Shown one piece after another: positions 36,842 through 46,486 of a stretch of DNA of 64,000 nt (its first letter is position 1; each line of letters opens with the position of its first letter). Source of the stretch: Nemania diffusa (taxonomy: Eukaryota; Ascomycota; Sordariomycetes; Xylariales; Xylariaceae). Below the pieces are notes generated by a model. It was given only the letters and a program-made list of their open reading frames with translations. It searched no databases and was not told where the DNA came from. Where the stretch lies: assembly GCA_038501195.1 (NCBI GenBank), contig JBBPUQ010000005.1:1116001-1180000 (forward strand), written 5' to 3'. A program made the translations under genes and the position numbers.

Positions 36842-38347
36842 CTAAGGCACCGCGTCTCTACTGATGAATTTCCTCTTGACCAACCTCACCCACCTCCTCC
36901 GTCTCCATTCTCCCCTTCGCCCATCACCATCCTCGCCCTCCTCCCAGCTCGGCTTCGGTCTTTTGGCCGCATCTATGCCCTTACCCTTACTTAGGGTCGA
37001 ACCGTCTATAACTCCGATTTTCTCGGCCTGATCATCGTAGATGTCGTACACCCACCTCTCGCCTTCCGTCTCGATCTCCACGCCTGTGATGATTCGCTCT
37101 TCGACCCACTCGCGGCTCCACAGGTCTAGCGCCCACTTCTTCTCGCTCCATTCCCAGCCTTGCGGCGGCTGGACGTCCTCGAAGAACCGGGTACCCGTCG
37201 GCCGCTCGCTCGCAATGCGCGCAGGCGAGAGGGGATCGTAAGGCGAGGCGGAGAAGAGCCAGGGCTCCCACTCCTCAGCGCCTGAGAGACGCTGCAGTTC
37301 GAAGATCTCCACCTCGCGGGTCTCAGGAGCGCTGTCCAGTATCACATCGCGCTCGATCCACTTCTCCACCCACGTCACGGCCTTCTCCTCCTGGGGCTGG
37401 ACGTGTTTCTTGTGCGCCGTCTCCAACTGTCTCTGGATGACGGGGTGTCCGACGCACGTGACGCCCCAGCCGGCGAGCAGGAAGATCAGTCGCCAAGGCA
37501 TGATGTTGGCGGCGATGCTCATGAACAGGCAAGCGGCGAATAAGACGACGAAGAGGGCGCTGCTCTGGGCCTCGTCGCTGAAGTTGGTGCGCGGCACGAC
37601 GAACTCGGCGACGGCGTCGTGCATCTGGCTGAAGTCCTCCATGCAGTTCTGCAGGTCCCGCATGTTGTAGAAGAAATCGCGGCTCAGCTCCTTGACGGGT
37701 TTCACGGTGACCGCGGGAGCGAACGGCGGGCCGCGCGTTTCATAGCCCATCGCCAGCTCATCCGTCGGGTTGAACTCGGCCGCCGGGTGGCGCGCGATGA
37801 AACTCGGCACTAATATGCTCACGAGGAGCACAACGAGCGGCAAGAGTGGGAGTAGAGACGGGTCCAGACACACGAAGGTGTAGACGGCGAGGAAGGACAG
37901 CGTGTGCGTGGGGCGCCGCCAGGCGAGCAGGCGGATGACGCGCGCCTGGAAGACGAAGACGACGCCGATGCGCGCGTTGAAGCGCCTGAAGTTATTCGAC
38001 ATGGTCGGCAGCGAGAAGTTGGGCTTCGCGGTCCGGCCCGGTAGCGGCGGCGCCTCGTCCTTGGGGATCTCGCCATCGTCGAACGGCACGACCTGCGACA
38101 AGAGCTTCTCCACGAGGCGGTCCTGTATCCGGGTCTTGTCCTTCAGCACGGAGAGGCGGCCGCGTAGCCCACCGCTGCTGCTGCGTGGTGGGGTTTCGGT
38201 GTCTGACTGGTATGAATCATGGTTTTCGGCTTGGTGGTGAGAGGTCGAGGGTATGGGTGTCTGGGGTCGGGGCGACGACGTGTTGAGGATTATGGTTGGT
38301 ATGGGGTCGTCGCGGTTGACGAAAGAGTCGCCGGTATACTCGTCCAT
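36842..38347 (-). CDS. Peroxisomal membrane peroxin with dysferlin domain (Pex23/Pex24/Pex28-32 family)
   Basis: A single-exon 501-codon frame encodes a complete protein. Residues 1-120 are hydrophilic and Ser/Pro-rich. Residues ~130-200 hold two close membrane helices (AVYTFVCLDPSLLPLLPLVVLLVSILVPSF region), and a second hydrophobic pair lies at ~275-310 (ALFVVLFAACLFMSIAANIMPWRLIFLLAGW), the reticulon-like arrangement of Pex30-type proteins. The C-terminal third has dysferlin-domain signatures: VEIFELQRLSG--EWEPWLFSASPYDPLSP and QGWEWSEKKWALDLWSREW. The family sits in the ER or peroxisome membrane and controls peroxisome size, number and contact sites. Which numbered peroxin it is cannot be told by reading. 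Confidence 0.88.
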   Translation of the reverse strand: MDEYTGDSFVNRDDPIPTIILNTSSPRPQTPIPSTSHHQAENHDSYQSDTETPPRSSSGGLRGRLSVLKDKTRIQDRLVEKLLSQVVPFDDGEIPKDEAPPLPGRTAKPNFSLPTMSNNFRRFNARIGVVFVFQARVIRLLAWRRPTHTLSFLAVYTFVCLDPSLLPLLPLVVLLVSILVPSFIARHPAAEFNPTDELAMGYETRGPPFAPAVTVKPVKELSRDFFYNMRDLQNCMEDFSQMHDAVAEFVVPRTNFSDEAQSSALFVVLFAACLFMSIAANIMPWRLIFLLAGWGVTCVGHPVIQRQLETAHKKHVQPQEEKAVTWVEKWIERDVILDSAPETREVEIFELQRLSGAEEWEPWLFSASPYDPLSPARIASERPTGTRFFEDVQPPQGWEWSEKKWALDLWSREWVEERIITGVEIETEGERWVYDIYDDQAEKIGVIDGSTLSKGKGIDAAKRPKPSWEEGEDGDGRRGEWRRRRWVRLVKRKFISRDAVP

Positions 38348-38982
38348 CGTTGATGGTCTTCGCTAGTGATATTGCAGTGATCCCTGCCTGGATCACTTCA
38401 AAGCTGCAGGATGATGTGAGATGGAGGATTCAACAATGACGTAGTAATAAGGACATGCAGCCCTGTTGAATTCAAATTAGGCGGGCGAAAGTGTCATATT
38501 ATTAGATAAAGAACTGAGGTTCTAGCATGCCCCTTGGAGACTAATAGAGAATTGTAATAATACATAGGAGATGATGAGGATGATAATAAGATTATACGAG
38601 CTCTCTAGAGTTGAAGAATGTGATTGAACCGATTAAACATCACATGCAAAACTTAGGCAGCTGCCCTGCTGCTAGGTACCATAAAATGGGCTAAGACGCC
38701 GGCTGGGGTGGACTAGCGTGGATAGTGGATGGGCACTTCGCGGGGTTGGTTGAGCTAGCGTTGTAGCGGGGCTTTAGTGGGACAGAGTTGTCTGTAGCTT
38801 CAGCTTTTTTTGTTGCTGGAAAGGAAGCTCTTCGATAGAGAGAACACCAATATCACCGATTCTCCCTAGCCAACACTCAAAGCGAACACAACGACCACAA
38901 CGGAACCATCTCGATGTACCACAGACTACTACATATACACGGCCCATAATTGACCGTAACTCAGAGGAAACCAAATTCAAAC
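38348..38982. other. Divergent promoter between peroxin gene and RRP4
   Basis: 634 bp between divergent start codons, AT-rich, with no ORF of interest. Confidence 0.4.
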
Positions 38983-40144
38983 ATGCCCATCACAATATTA
39001 CAACCTGCACCGCCGCCAGGCTTCAACCCAAACGAAACGAGCTATGCCGAAGACCTAGATTCCGACTCAGAAGGCGGCGCTGATGTAGATGGAGATGTGT
39101 CAATGGGACGGCCATCGAAGAGATATCGCCAATCGGACGACGACGCCATAGTAACCCCTGGTGAAATTATAACAGAAGATCCCCAGTGGATGCGGTAAGT
39201 GAACGGCCGACGTCGATTCAATTATCACTATATATCAAGAGATACAGCCCGACTGACACCATCTCCCCTATGACAGTGGCCATGGAACATACACGACCCT
39301 CGAACCGCCCGCCATCGTGTCCTCCGTCGCCGGCACGCTAGCCAAGACGAACAAGCTCCTCTCCGTGCGCCCCCTGCGCGCGCGCTACACGCCCGAGATC
39401 GGCGACCTCGTCGTCGGCCGCATCGCCGAGGTGCAGTCGCGGCGGTGGCGCGTCGACGTGGGCGCCGCCCTGCTCGCGCAGCTGCCCCTCTCCGCCATCA
39501 ACCTGCCGGGCGGCATCCAGCGGCGGCGCACCGAGACGGACGAGCTGCAGATCCGCACCTTCTTCTCCGAGGGCGAGCTGCTCGTCGCCGAGGTCCAGCA
39601 GCTCCACGGCGACGGCGGCGCCGTGCTGCACACGCGCTCCCTCAAGTACGGCAAGCTGCGCAACGGCCTCTTCGTCGCCGTCAGCGGCACCGGCGGCGGC
39701 GGCGGCGTCGTGCGCGCCCGCCGCCAGGCCTTCGCCATGGACATCAACACCGGCGCCGCCGGCGCCGCCGCCGACGACGCCGACAAGATCGACGTCATCC
39801 TCGGCGTCAACGGGTATATTTGGATCAGCAAGCATGTTGAGGGCGAGGGCCCTGCGGCTGAGGCCTCGGGGGTCGCTATCACGCGCGTCGAGGAGAGCGT
39901 TGGGCTTAACGTCTACTCGAGTCAGAACGACGAGATCCCCGCCGCCACGATGCGCGAGATTGCGCGCGTCCGCGGCGTCATTGAGGCGCTCGTCGAGCAC
40001 GGCCTGCGCGTCGACGAGGAGATGGTCGTGCGCGGATACCACGAGGCCGTGGAGCTTGCGCGGGGCGACGGCGATGGTGAGGAGACGCTGTATTTGGGCG
40101 GCGAGAGGGGGCGGAGGTTGGCGGATGCGCTTATAGGGAGGTAG
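38983..40144 (+). CDS. RRP4: Exosome complex RNA-binding subunit RRP4
   Basis: Two exons (38983-39194, 39277-40144; 82 bp intron) give a complete 359-residue protein. An acidic N-terminal stretch (residues ~20-60) precedes the Rrp4 N-terminal domain ([20 protein letters not shown]), the S1 domain ([45 protein letters not shown]) and a KH-type domain ([14 protein letters not shown]). With Rrp40 and Csl4 it forms the cap of the RNA exosome that degrades and trims RNA in nucleus and cytoplasm. The middle of exon 2 (39300-39800) is strikingly GC-rich, with an Ala/Gly-rich loop (residues ~220-245) that looks like a codon-biased low-complexity expansion; it also produces long spurious antisense ORFs. 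Confidence 0.95.
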
Positions 40145-40847
40145 TCTGAGATGTGATCCATCTCACATGGCATAAGATGGCGGGACTATTTGCATAGGGA
40201 GGACGTCATGATACCACGATTACATATATGTAATGAACCTCTGGGACGACTAGTACATTTAGTGCGGAATACTACTGCCGTATAGTACTCAGATTCTGGC
40301 AGCGGATAACTATTTGAAATATAGATCTGATGGTGAAGAGGTTGTTTTGAGAACTGGTACAAAACACTCACCTCTCTAAATAATAATCACCGAGTCTAAG
40401 TCCGTATTCGCAACTGGTCTTGGGAGGCTTAGGCATGAAAGATGACAAGACGAATACTCGAGTTTACGCAATAAGAGATTATAAATTAGATACAAAGCAG
40501 TATAGAGAGTGAATATGCACTGACGAAGAACACTTTTAAACTTAGAAGAACGAGAGACAACTCCCCCCTGAAACACCCATACGAATACACCAACTAGATC
40601 CCGAGAGGGGGAAAAGAGGAAACTCTAACTAGAAAATCAGAGCTTGCCATTGTCTTGAGGACCTTTCACGAGACAAAGTGTTAGCTAATGGGTTTAAGCG
40701 ATGGGAAGAACGCCACGAGGGTAAGAAAACTGGGTATATATTTGCTCTCGTTGCTTCTCATCTCATTATGCACCACCTCGAATCAGAATATGAATTCTCC
40801 ACCAGACAAAATGACTAACTAAGATAATACAATACGCCCCTCCGGAA
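40145..40847. other. Convergent 3' intergenic region
   Basis: 703 bp between the RRP4 and aldehyde dehydrogenase stops. AT-rich, with no coding signal or repeat noted. Confidence 0.45.
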
Positions 40848-42514
40848 TCACGAGAGGAGCTTAGTGAGGTGATGGGACTGAGTAAGATAGGCATATCCCG
40901 CGACGAGGACGGCGAGCCACCGGAGCAACGCACCTTTGGCGGAAGGGCCGCCGAGCCCGAAGACGAACCACAACCAGTAGCGCAGGCCGGCGATGGGGCG
41001 ACCGGCGCGGTCGAAGTCGGGCGTGCGGCCGTTCATCCAGAGGTAGCGGCGCAGCTCGGCGGGGGCGTGGGGCAGGTAGCGCACGCGGATGAGCTTGTCC
41101 ATCCAGCCCGGGGTCGAGACGATGGTGCGGCGGTGCGTGAAGCACTCGTAGGAGGCGCGCCCGTGGTACGCGCCCGTGCCCGACTCGCCGACGCCGCCGA
41201 AGGGGAGCGTGGCGATCGAGCCGTGCATGTACGAGTCGTTGATGGTTGCGCCGCCGGAGGTGACGCTGTTGAGGACTGGAGCGGTGTTAGCTAGAGGGTG
41301 ATTTGCATGTGTTTATAGGGATAAGTGTATGGCTTACCTTTCTCGTTTTCGGATTTGGAGCCGAAGGTCATGAGGGATAGGGGCGTGGGGTCTACCTTGT
41401 TCATGACTTCGATGGCGTGCTCGACGCCCTCGACGGGATAGATGGACCAGATGGGGCCGAAGGACTCGTCCACCATCATCGGGTCGTCGATGGAGTCGAC
41501 CAGCACGGCGGTGGGGGCGATGAACAGCTCGGACCTGTCCGTCTCGCCGCCCATGACGATCTTACCGCGCGTCGAGTCGAGCATCTTCTTGATGCGGTCG
41601 AACTGGCGCTCGTTGATGATGCGCGAGAAGTCGGGGCTCGCCTTGGGACCGTCAGGGAAGAACTCGGCGTAAGTGGCGTTGAGGTGCTTGATGAAGTCGT
41701 CGACTATAGCGCGCTCGGCGCACACGTAGTTGTGCGAGATGCAGACCTGGCCGGCGTTGTTGCACTTGCCCCACATGAGCCGGCGCGCCGTGAGCGCCAG
41801 GTCCGAGGCCTTGGAGACGAAGGCCGGGTTCCGCCCGCCGAGCTCGAGCGTCACCGGCGTCAGCGTCTCGGCCGCCTTCTTGGCGATGATCCTGGCCACG
41901 CCGGGGCTGCCCGTGTAGAAGATCTTGGCCCACTTCTCGTTCAGGAGGGCGGTGGTCTCGGGCACGGCGCCGTTGACGACGTAGAAGGAGCCCGGGTCTA
42001 GGTACTTCTCGACCACCTCCTTGATGACCATGGCGGTTGCCGGGGCGCTCTCCGAGGGCTTGATGATGGCGGTGCATCCCGCACTGATGGCGCCTACTAG
42101 AGGGGCTAGGTTGAGCATCATGGGGAGATTGTAAGGTCCAATGATCAGGACTGCGCCCAAGGGCTCCTTTCGAATGCGTGGCTTTAAAGGCGTGAAGGTC
42201 AATGGATAGTCCAAGTCGGTGTCATCTTTGACCCATGTCTTCAATTTCTTGAGAGCGAGATTGAGGTCGGAGATGCAAAATGATATCTCGGTTAGGATGG
42301 CCTCGGACGATGATTTGCCAATGTCCTTCTTCAGGGCGGCCAAAAACTTTGGGGTGCAGTCCGTTATACCCCAGTACAGCTTCCTCAGCTGCACGAGACG
42401 CCATTCGAGGTCCTTCGTCTTCTGTGATGCATAGGCTGAACGGACATCCTGGGAATACCTGGCAATCTCATTCAAGGGGGTAGCCTCGAAGGGGATTATC
42501 TTGGTATCAGCCAT
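40848..42514 (-). CDS. ALDH3-type fatty aldehyde dehydrogenase, membrane-anchored (Hfd1-like)
   Basis: Two exons (41338-42514, 40848-41275; 62 bp intron) give a complete 534-residue protein. ALDH landmarks are present: GPYNLPMML near the NAD site, FYTGSPGVARII (nucleotide-binding loop), VTLELGGRNP with the general-base Glu, and CNNAGQVCISHNYV with the catalytic Cys of GQVC at about residue 256. DESFGPIWSI and PFGGVGESGTGAYHG follow. The C-terminus after residue ~490 is hydrophobic (LRYWLWFVFGLGG, WLAVLVAGYAYL) and ends in a short basic/polar tail, the membrane anchor of ALDH3A2/Hfd1-type enzymes. It should oxidise long-chain fatty aldehydes on ER, lipid-droplet or mitochondrial membranes. The start ATG at 42514 was taken because the in-frame extension upstream has no ATG. 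Confidence 0.93.
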
Positions 42515-43356
42515 TCTCAGCAAGGAATAGCTTCAAGATTTGATTGGTCCGAATCAGTTGTAAGCGTATACCTATAGAAAGGTATCGACCTATGCGTGAT
42601 GTTGTACTCTTTGGTAGTCCCAAATTAAAGCTTCAACTAATGAATCATGGATAAAACATATAGGGATAGCAGTTGCACGGAGCTGTTGACATAAGGCGTC
42701 TGTGGCTTATGCGCGGCTTATGTATTGGGGTTAGGTAAGATGGCTGATGAAATGAAGCTATATCAAGGTACTGAGACAAGTGTGTCTAGGAAATCTCAGA
42801 AGGCGAATTAAGGAGCAATAGTTTTAAACCATTCGACACGATACCTCGGATAGCTAGATAGATATCAACTTTTAACAGACTGCCAAGCTCCATAAGTTAC
42901 GCAGTTAGAAGCAAAGATACTAGATAGAAGTTATGAGCAAGGATGCTATCAGAGCCGAGGCATCTGTCGGAGAGATGTTCTGTCACCCCCGTTGTGGGGG
43001 GCGCATTAGCTCTGCATTAGGCAGGTAAATGAGACTTGTTGGCTGTACAGAAATACCTACCGGGTAGGTAAATAAGTTGGCGACGTATGCGTAAAACCGT
43101 TCAAAGCCACGAAGGAGGGGTGGCGCGGGTTCTGGCGCGGGGTCAGCCACAGCAAAGACTGTGCCCTAGTAGGTGACCCACTCTTTCTTTCCCCGATACA
43201 CCAAAAAGTTGCTAGAGTGTAAAATCTCCCCTCCGTCGCGAACTTTTTTCTGCTTCACCAACTCTCATAAATAGACTACCCGCCAAACACAACACAGACG
43301 CAGGATTCGACTTCTTTGCGTTCTAAATCATCCTCATCACAACACCATCCGCAAAA
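42515..43356. other. Divergent promoter between aldehyde dehydrogenase gene and L22
   Basis: 842 bp. TACCTACCGGGTAGGTA (43051-43067) is a near-perfect palindrome of the window's microrepeat family. A pyrimidine-rich tract (43180-43260) precedes L22, as is common at fungal ribosomal protein genes. Confidence 0.45.
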
Positions 43357-43987
43357 ATGGCTCCTCAGACCGTACGTATAACTTGACATCGCTTTGCTGT
43401 TGGCCCAGTCTCCCTGGCAAAAAACCCCTCCAGCGAGATCATGGCGTGAAACAGTAGGCTAAGGTCAATTTAAACATGTAGAAGAAGTCCGGAAAGGCTA
43501 GCAAGCAGACGAAGAAGGTAAGAAAGCATTCAAATATCCTCCTACATCGTCAATGACCCCGCCAAAATACTCACGTCACGCTATCAGTTCGTCATCAACG
43601 CTTCGCAACCCGCCAGCGACAAGATCTTCGATACCGCCGCCTTCGAGAAGTTCCTCCAGGACAAGATCAAGGTCGATGGCCGCGTCGGTAACCTCGGTGA
43701 CACCATCACCATCCAGCAGGTTGGCGAGGGCAAGGTCGAGATCACCGCCCACAACGAGCTCTCTGGTCGCTACCTCAAGTACCTGTCAGTGCCACTTCGA
43801 TTCCCCATCCGACCTACAGTCGCATCGTCACTCTAAACTTTTACTAACAACCTACTGCAGGACCAAGAAGTTCCTCAAGAAGATGCAGCTCCGTGACTGG
43901 CTGCGTGTTGTCTCTACCTCCAAGGGAGTGTACGAGCTCAAGTTCTTCAACGTCGTTAACGACGAGGCTGATGAGGATGACGAGTAA
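43357..43987 (+). CDS. RPL22: 60S ribosomal protein L22 (eL22)
   Basis: Four exons (43357-43371, 43482-43517, 43588-43784, 43861-43987) give a complete 124-residue protein. After a basic N-terminus ([12 protein letters not shown]) comes the L22e domain: [49 protein letters not shown] and [20 protein letters not shown], with the characteristic acidic tail DEADEDDE. It is a structural protein of the cytosolic large subunit near the exit tunnel. The first two exons are tiny (15 and 36 bp), so the gene is easily missed or misannotated; introns packed near the start are typical of fungal ribosomal protein genes. Confidence 0.96.
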
Positions 43988-44610
43988 TCGGGTTAATTTA
44001 CGATGGCAAATTACGGACAATAGGAACAAGAAAAGAAGGCTCTAGGTGCATAGACTTTGCATAATATAGGCGCTTATCTCTACCGTCGCAAAATAAACTC
44101 GATCTCAAGGCATAATTAGTACTCTATGAATCTTTTGACGTGACCATATTCTCTATATCACACTTCAGGGCACTACAATTGCAGTAAGTAGAACTTGTAT
44201 TAAAGAAGCAAGAGCGTAGTAGGCTAGTCTGCGAGTCGCAGATGAATTAATAGCAAAGCATATAGGTTACGGCTATCGCGGTTTGCTTTCGCAACTAGAG
44301 CGATAAAGCTTCGTAGACTAGCCTAGAGCAGCCCATACTAAAAGCAACACCTAAAAAAATACAACCTGTTACTTTAGCTATTAATTTATTTATTCCTGCT
44401 AGTTATAAAAGAGGTAAGCAGATAAAAACAGTACTGTAATTGCTGCGATTGTGCCTCAAAAACTGTCTGTTCTAGTGTAGGAGTTGTGTAGTTGGGCCCT
44501 GTAACCCTGTAGAACCACCTATTTTAATACATTACATGATACTGTACATCTATACTCTATAAGTATGCCAACCTTTTTGCCCGGGATATATTTATACATA
44601 ATAGTATTTA
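43988..44610. other. Convergent intergenic region with an inverted repeat
   Basis: This lies between the L22 and mitochondrial carrier stops. It contains a 15 bp inverted repeat (44220-44234 and 44311-44325; see separate entry). Otherwise it is AT-rich and gene-free. Confidence 0.5.
44220..44325. repeat. Inverted repeat with 76 bp spacer
   Basis: The arms TAGGCTAGTCTGCGA (44220-44234) and TCGTAGACTAGCCTA (44311-44325) are reverse complements with one mismatch. The spacer holds a shorter possible pairing (CTATCGC with GCGATAAAG). It could be a MITE-like relic or a structured 3' UTR element. No flanking target duplication was recognised. Confidence 0.5.
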
Positions 44611-45705
44611 TCATGGCAACGCTCTCATAATGCCTTCGAATGCCACTAATGCCATCGCATTCGCCGGGAACGCTCTCAAAAAGCACGGCACAAACCCCCT
44701 CCAATATCCCCTCGCACCACCCTCCCTGTACACGGCCCGCGCCGCTTCCTTCCAATTTCTAAACCTCGGCGTCCCATCATTGAGCCTCCCACCCATCGGG
44801 TCCGTCATGATGCGCTGCTTCACAACATCGCTAGGATAGCTCGTAAGCCAAAACATCTGCGCGCTCAGGCCCCCAGCCCAGAAGTTGACGGAGGGCGCGG
44901 ACAGTGTCGTGCGGTCGCGCAGCAGGCGCGAGAGCACGTCGTACGAAGCCCACCAGAAGAAGAAAAAGGAGCGGAAGAGCAGCGTGGCGGCTAGGCCCTT
45001 GTAGACGCCGCGCAAGCCGTGCGCGCCGTAGATCTTGCGCACGCAGTCGAGGGGGCCGGCGTAGAGGCGCTCGGCCTTGTGCGCGGCGTACTGGATCTGC
45101 AGGCGCGCCTTGACGTGCTCGACGGGGGCTGCGATGAAGGAGACCGTCGAGCCGGCCAGGACGCCTGCGATGCCGTGGCCGACGGACGGGAGGTGGGTCA
45201 CGGCTTCGACGGCGGAGGAGGGGGAGGAAGGCAGAGGGGGGTGGGATGTGAAGACGTGCTCGGCGAGGAGCCGTCGGTAGATGGTCAGGCTGCCGAGCAT
45301 CAAAGAGTCCATGAACATCCAGCCGACCAGTGGGGGCGTCGCGCCCTTGTAGAGGCCCCGCACGCCCTCGTGGCGCACCGTCTGCACTAGGCATTGAAGG
45401 GGCCCGCGGAAGCGCGTTACGTCTGTGGTTTGGAGGCGGACTTTTACGGTGTCGAAGGGGTGGCCAACTGTAGAGAGAGCGTAGGCACGTTAGACGGCGG
45501 AGTTCATTTTCATTCTCTTCAAATCTCTAACTCTAGGAGCTACTTAGATAGGAATATTGAGCGGGCGAGAGAATGAGGCAGGGGGAGGTGAGAGAGCGAG
45601 CGAGAACATACCCGCTAACTTGGTGACGCCGGAAAACACGCCAGCTACGAAGCCCTTGTAGTTCTTGCTGGCCGGGGCAGGCTCCTGCTTCTGGTCGGCC
45701 GCCAT
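44611..45705 (-). CDS. Mitochondrial carrier family protein (Ymc1/Crc1-like group)
   Basis: Two exons (45612-45705, 44611-45467; 144 bp intron) give a complete 316-residue protein with three Solcar repeats. The signature loops are visible: HPFDTVKVRLQ in repeat 1, APVEHVKARLQ in repeat 2 and YPSDVVKQRIM in repeat 3, each with its downstream GxxGLYKG/GLRGVYKG/GARGYWRG box. This is the SLC25 layout of six membrane helices in the inner mitochondrial membrane. The P-x-E-H-V-K motif of repeat 2 fits the Ymc1/Ymc2, carnitine and ornithine carrier branch, but substrate contact residues cannot be assigned by eye. Exon 1 encodes only the N-terminal 31 residues and the start of helix 1. Confidence 0.9.
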
Positions 45706-46486
45706 GTCGATGAGGGCGACATGTGGAGGATACGGGCCTGGGCTTCCAATTGGAGGTTTCTAGCGATGAGGAAGCGTGTTTTGCGCCGGAAGCTGAGAGG
45801 TTGAAATTCTTCGGGAGGTAGAGCTTTCAGCTCCGTAAAATCCGGAGTTAGCTCCGAGGTCGGCCGATGGGAACGCTCCGCACCCCACCAAGGACCGCGA
45901 GAAGGCACGAGGGGCAATGTACTTACATATAACGAAGCCTATCTTAGAGGTAGGCACATAAGTTAATACTCGTTACCTCGTGAAATAGGTGGTAAAGAGA
46001 AGGCGCGGGTATGCTAGCCTACACCATAAGAAGGTATAGAATCTAAGGAGACAAGATTTTGGAGAAAGGCCGTCAAATGAATAATATATTATAATATACG
46101 AAAACTCAACGGCCTAGATCTTCCGCCCATGCCTTGTCCCTATTCTAGATCAAAACTTCTACCTAGAATTTCAGTTGAGCTTTCACCTCTTATCCCAATA
46201 ATTAGACCATTGCGCTACCTCCTGAATGTAGCTTCTAAGCGCGTTATCAAATGTGACTCCGAGAACATTTATTATATCATTACCAGGCTTATAGCCACAA
46301 TCTTTTGCATCGTTTCGTAGTGAGATCCGCTACGAGTAAAATTGATTTGTTGTTCAGGACAAATCAGCCCCAGCTGAAGCCGGCTGACATATTTGCTTCG
46401 CCACGTCGCTAGATGACCTGCAGCTTAGCAGGTAATACCCCGCATCATACATTGTGTGTTGCCTCACGCTTGCTTAAGCACGCTCA
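45706..46486. other. Divergent intergenic region before the NLR gene
   Basis: 781 bp, strongly AT-rich after 45960. It includes a degenerate tRNA-like stretch on the minus strand around 46171-46217 (see findings). No protein gene is seen. Confidence 0.45.

Noticed and set aside
39338..40042. Long ORFs antisense to and in another frame of RRP4
   Set aside because: Arise from the very GC-rich middle of exon 2; no independent protein features.
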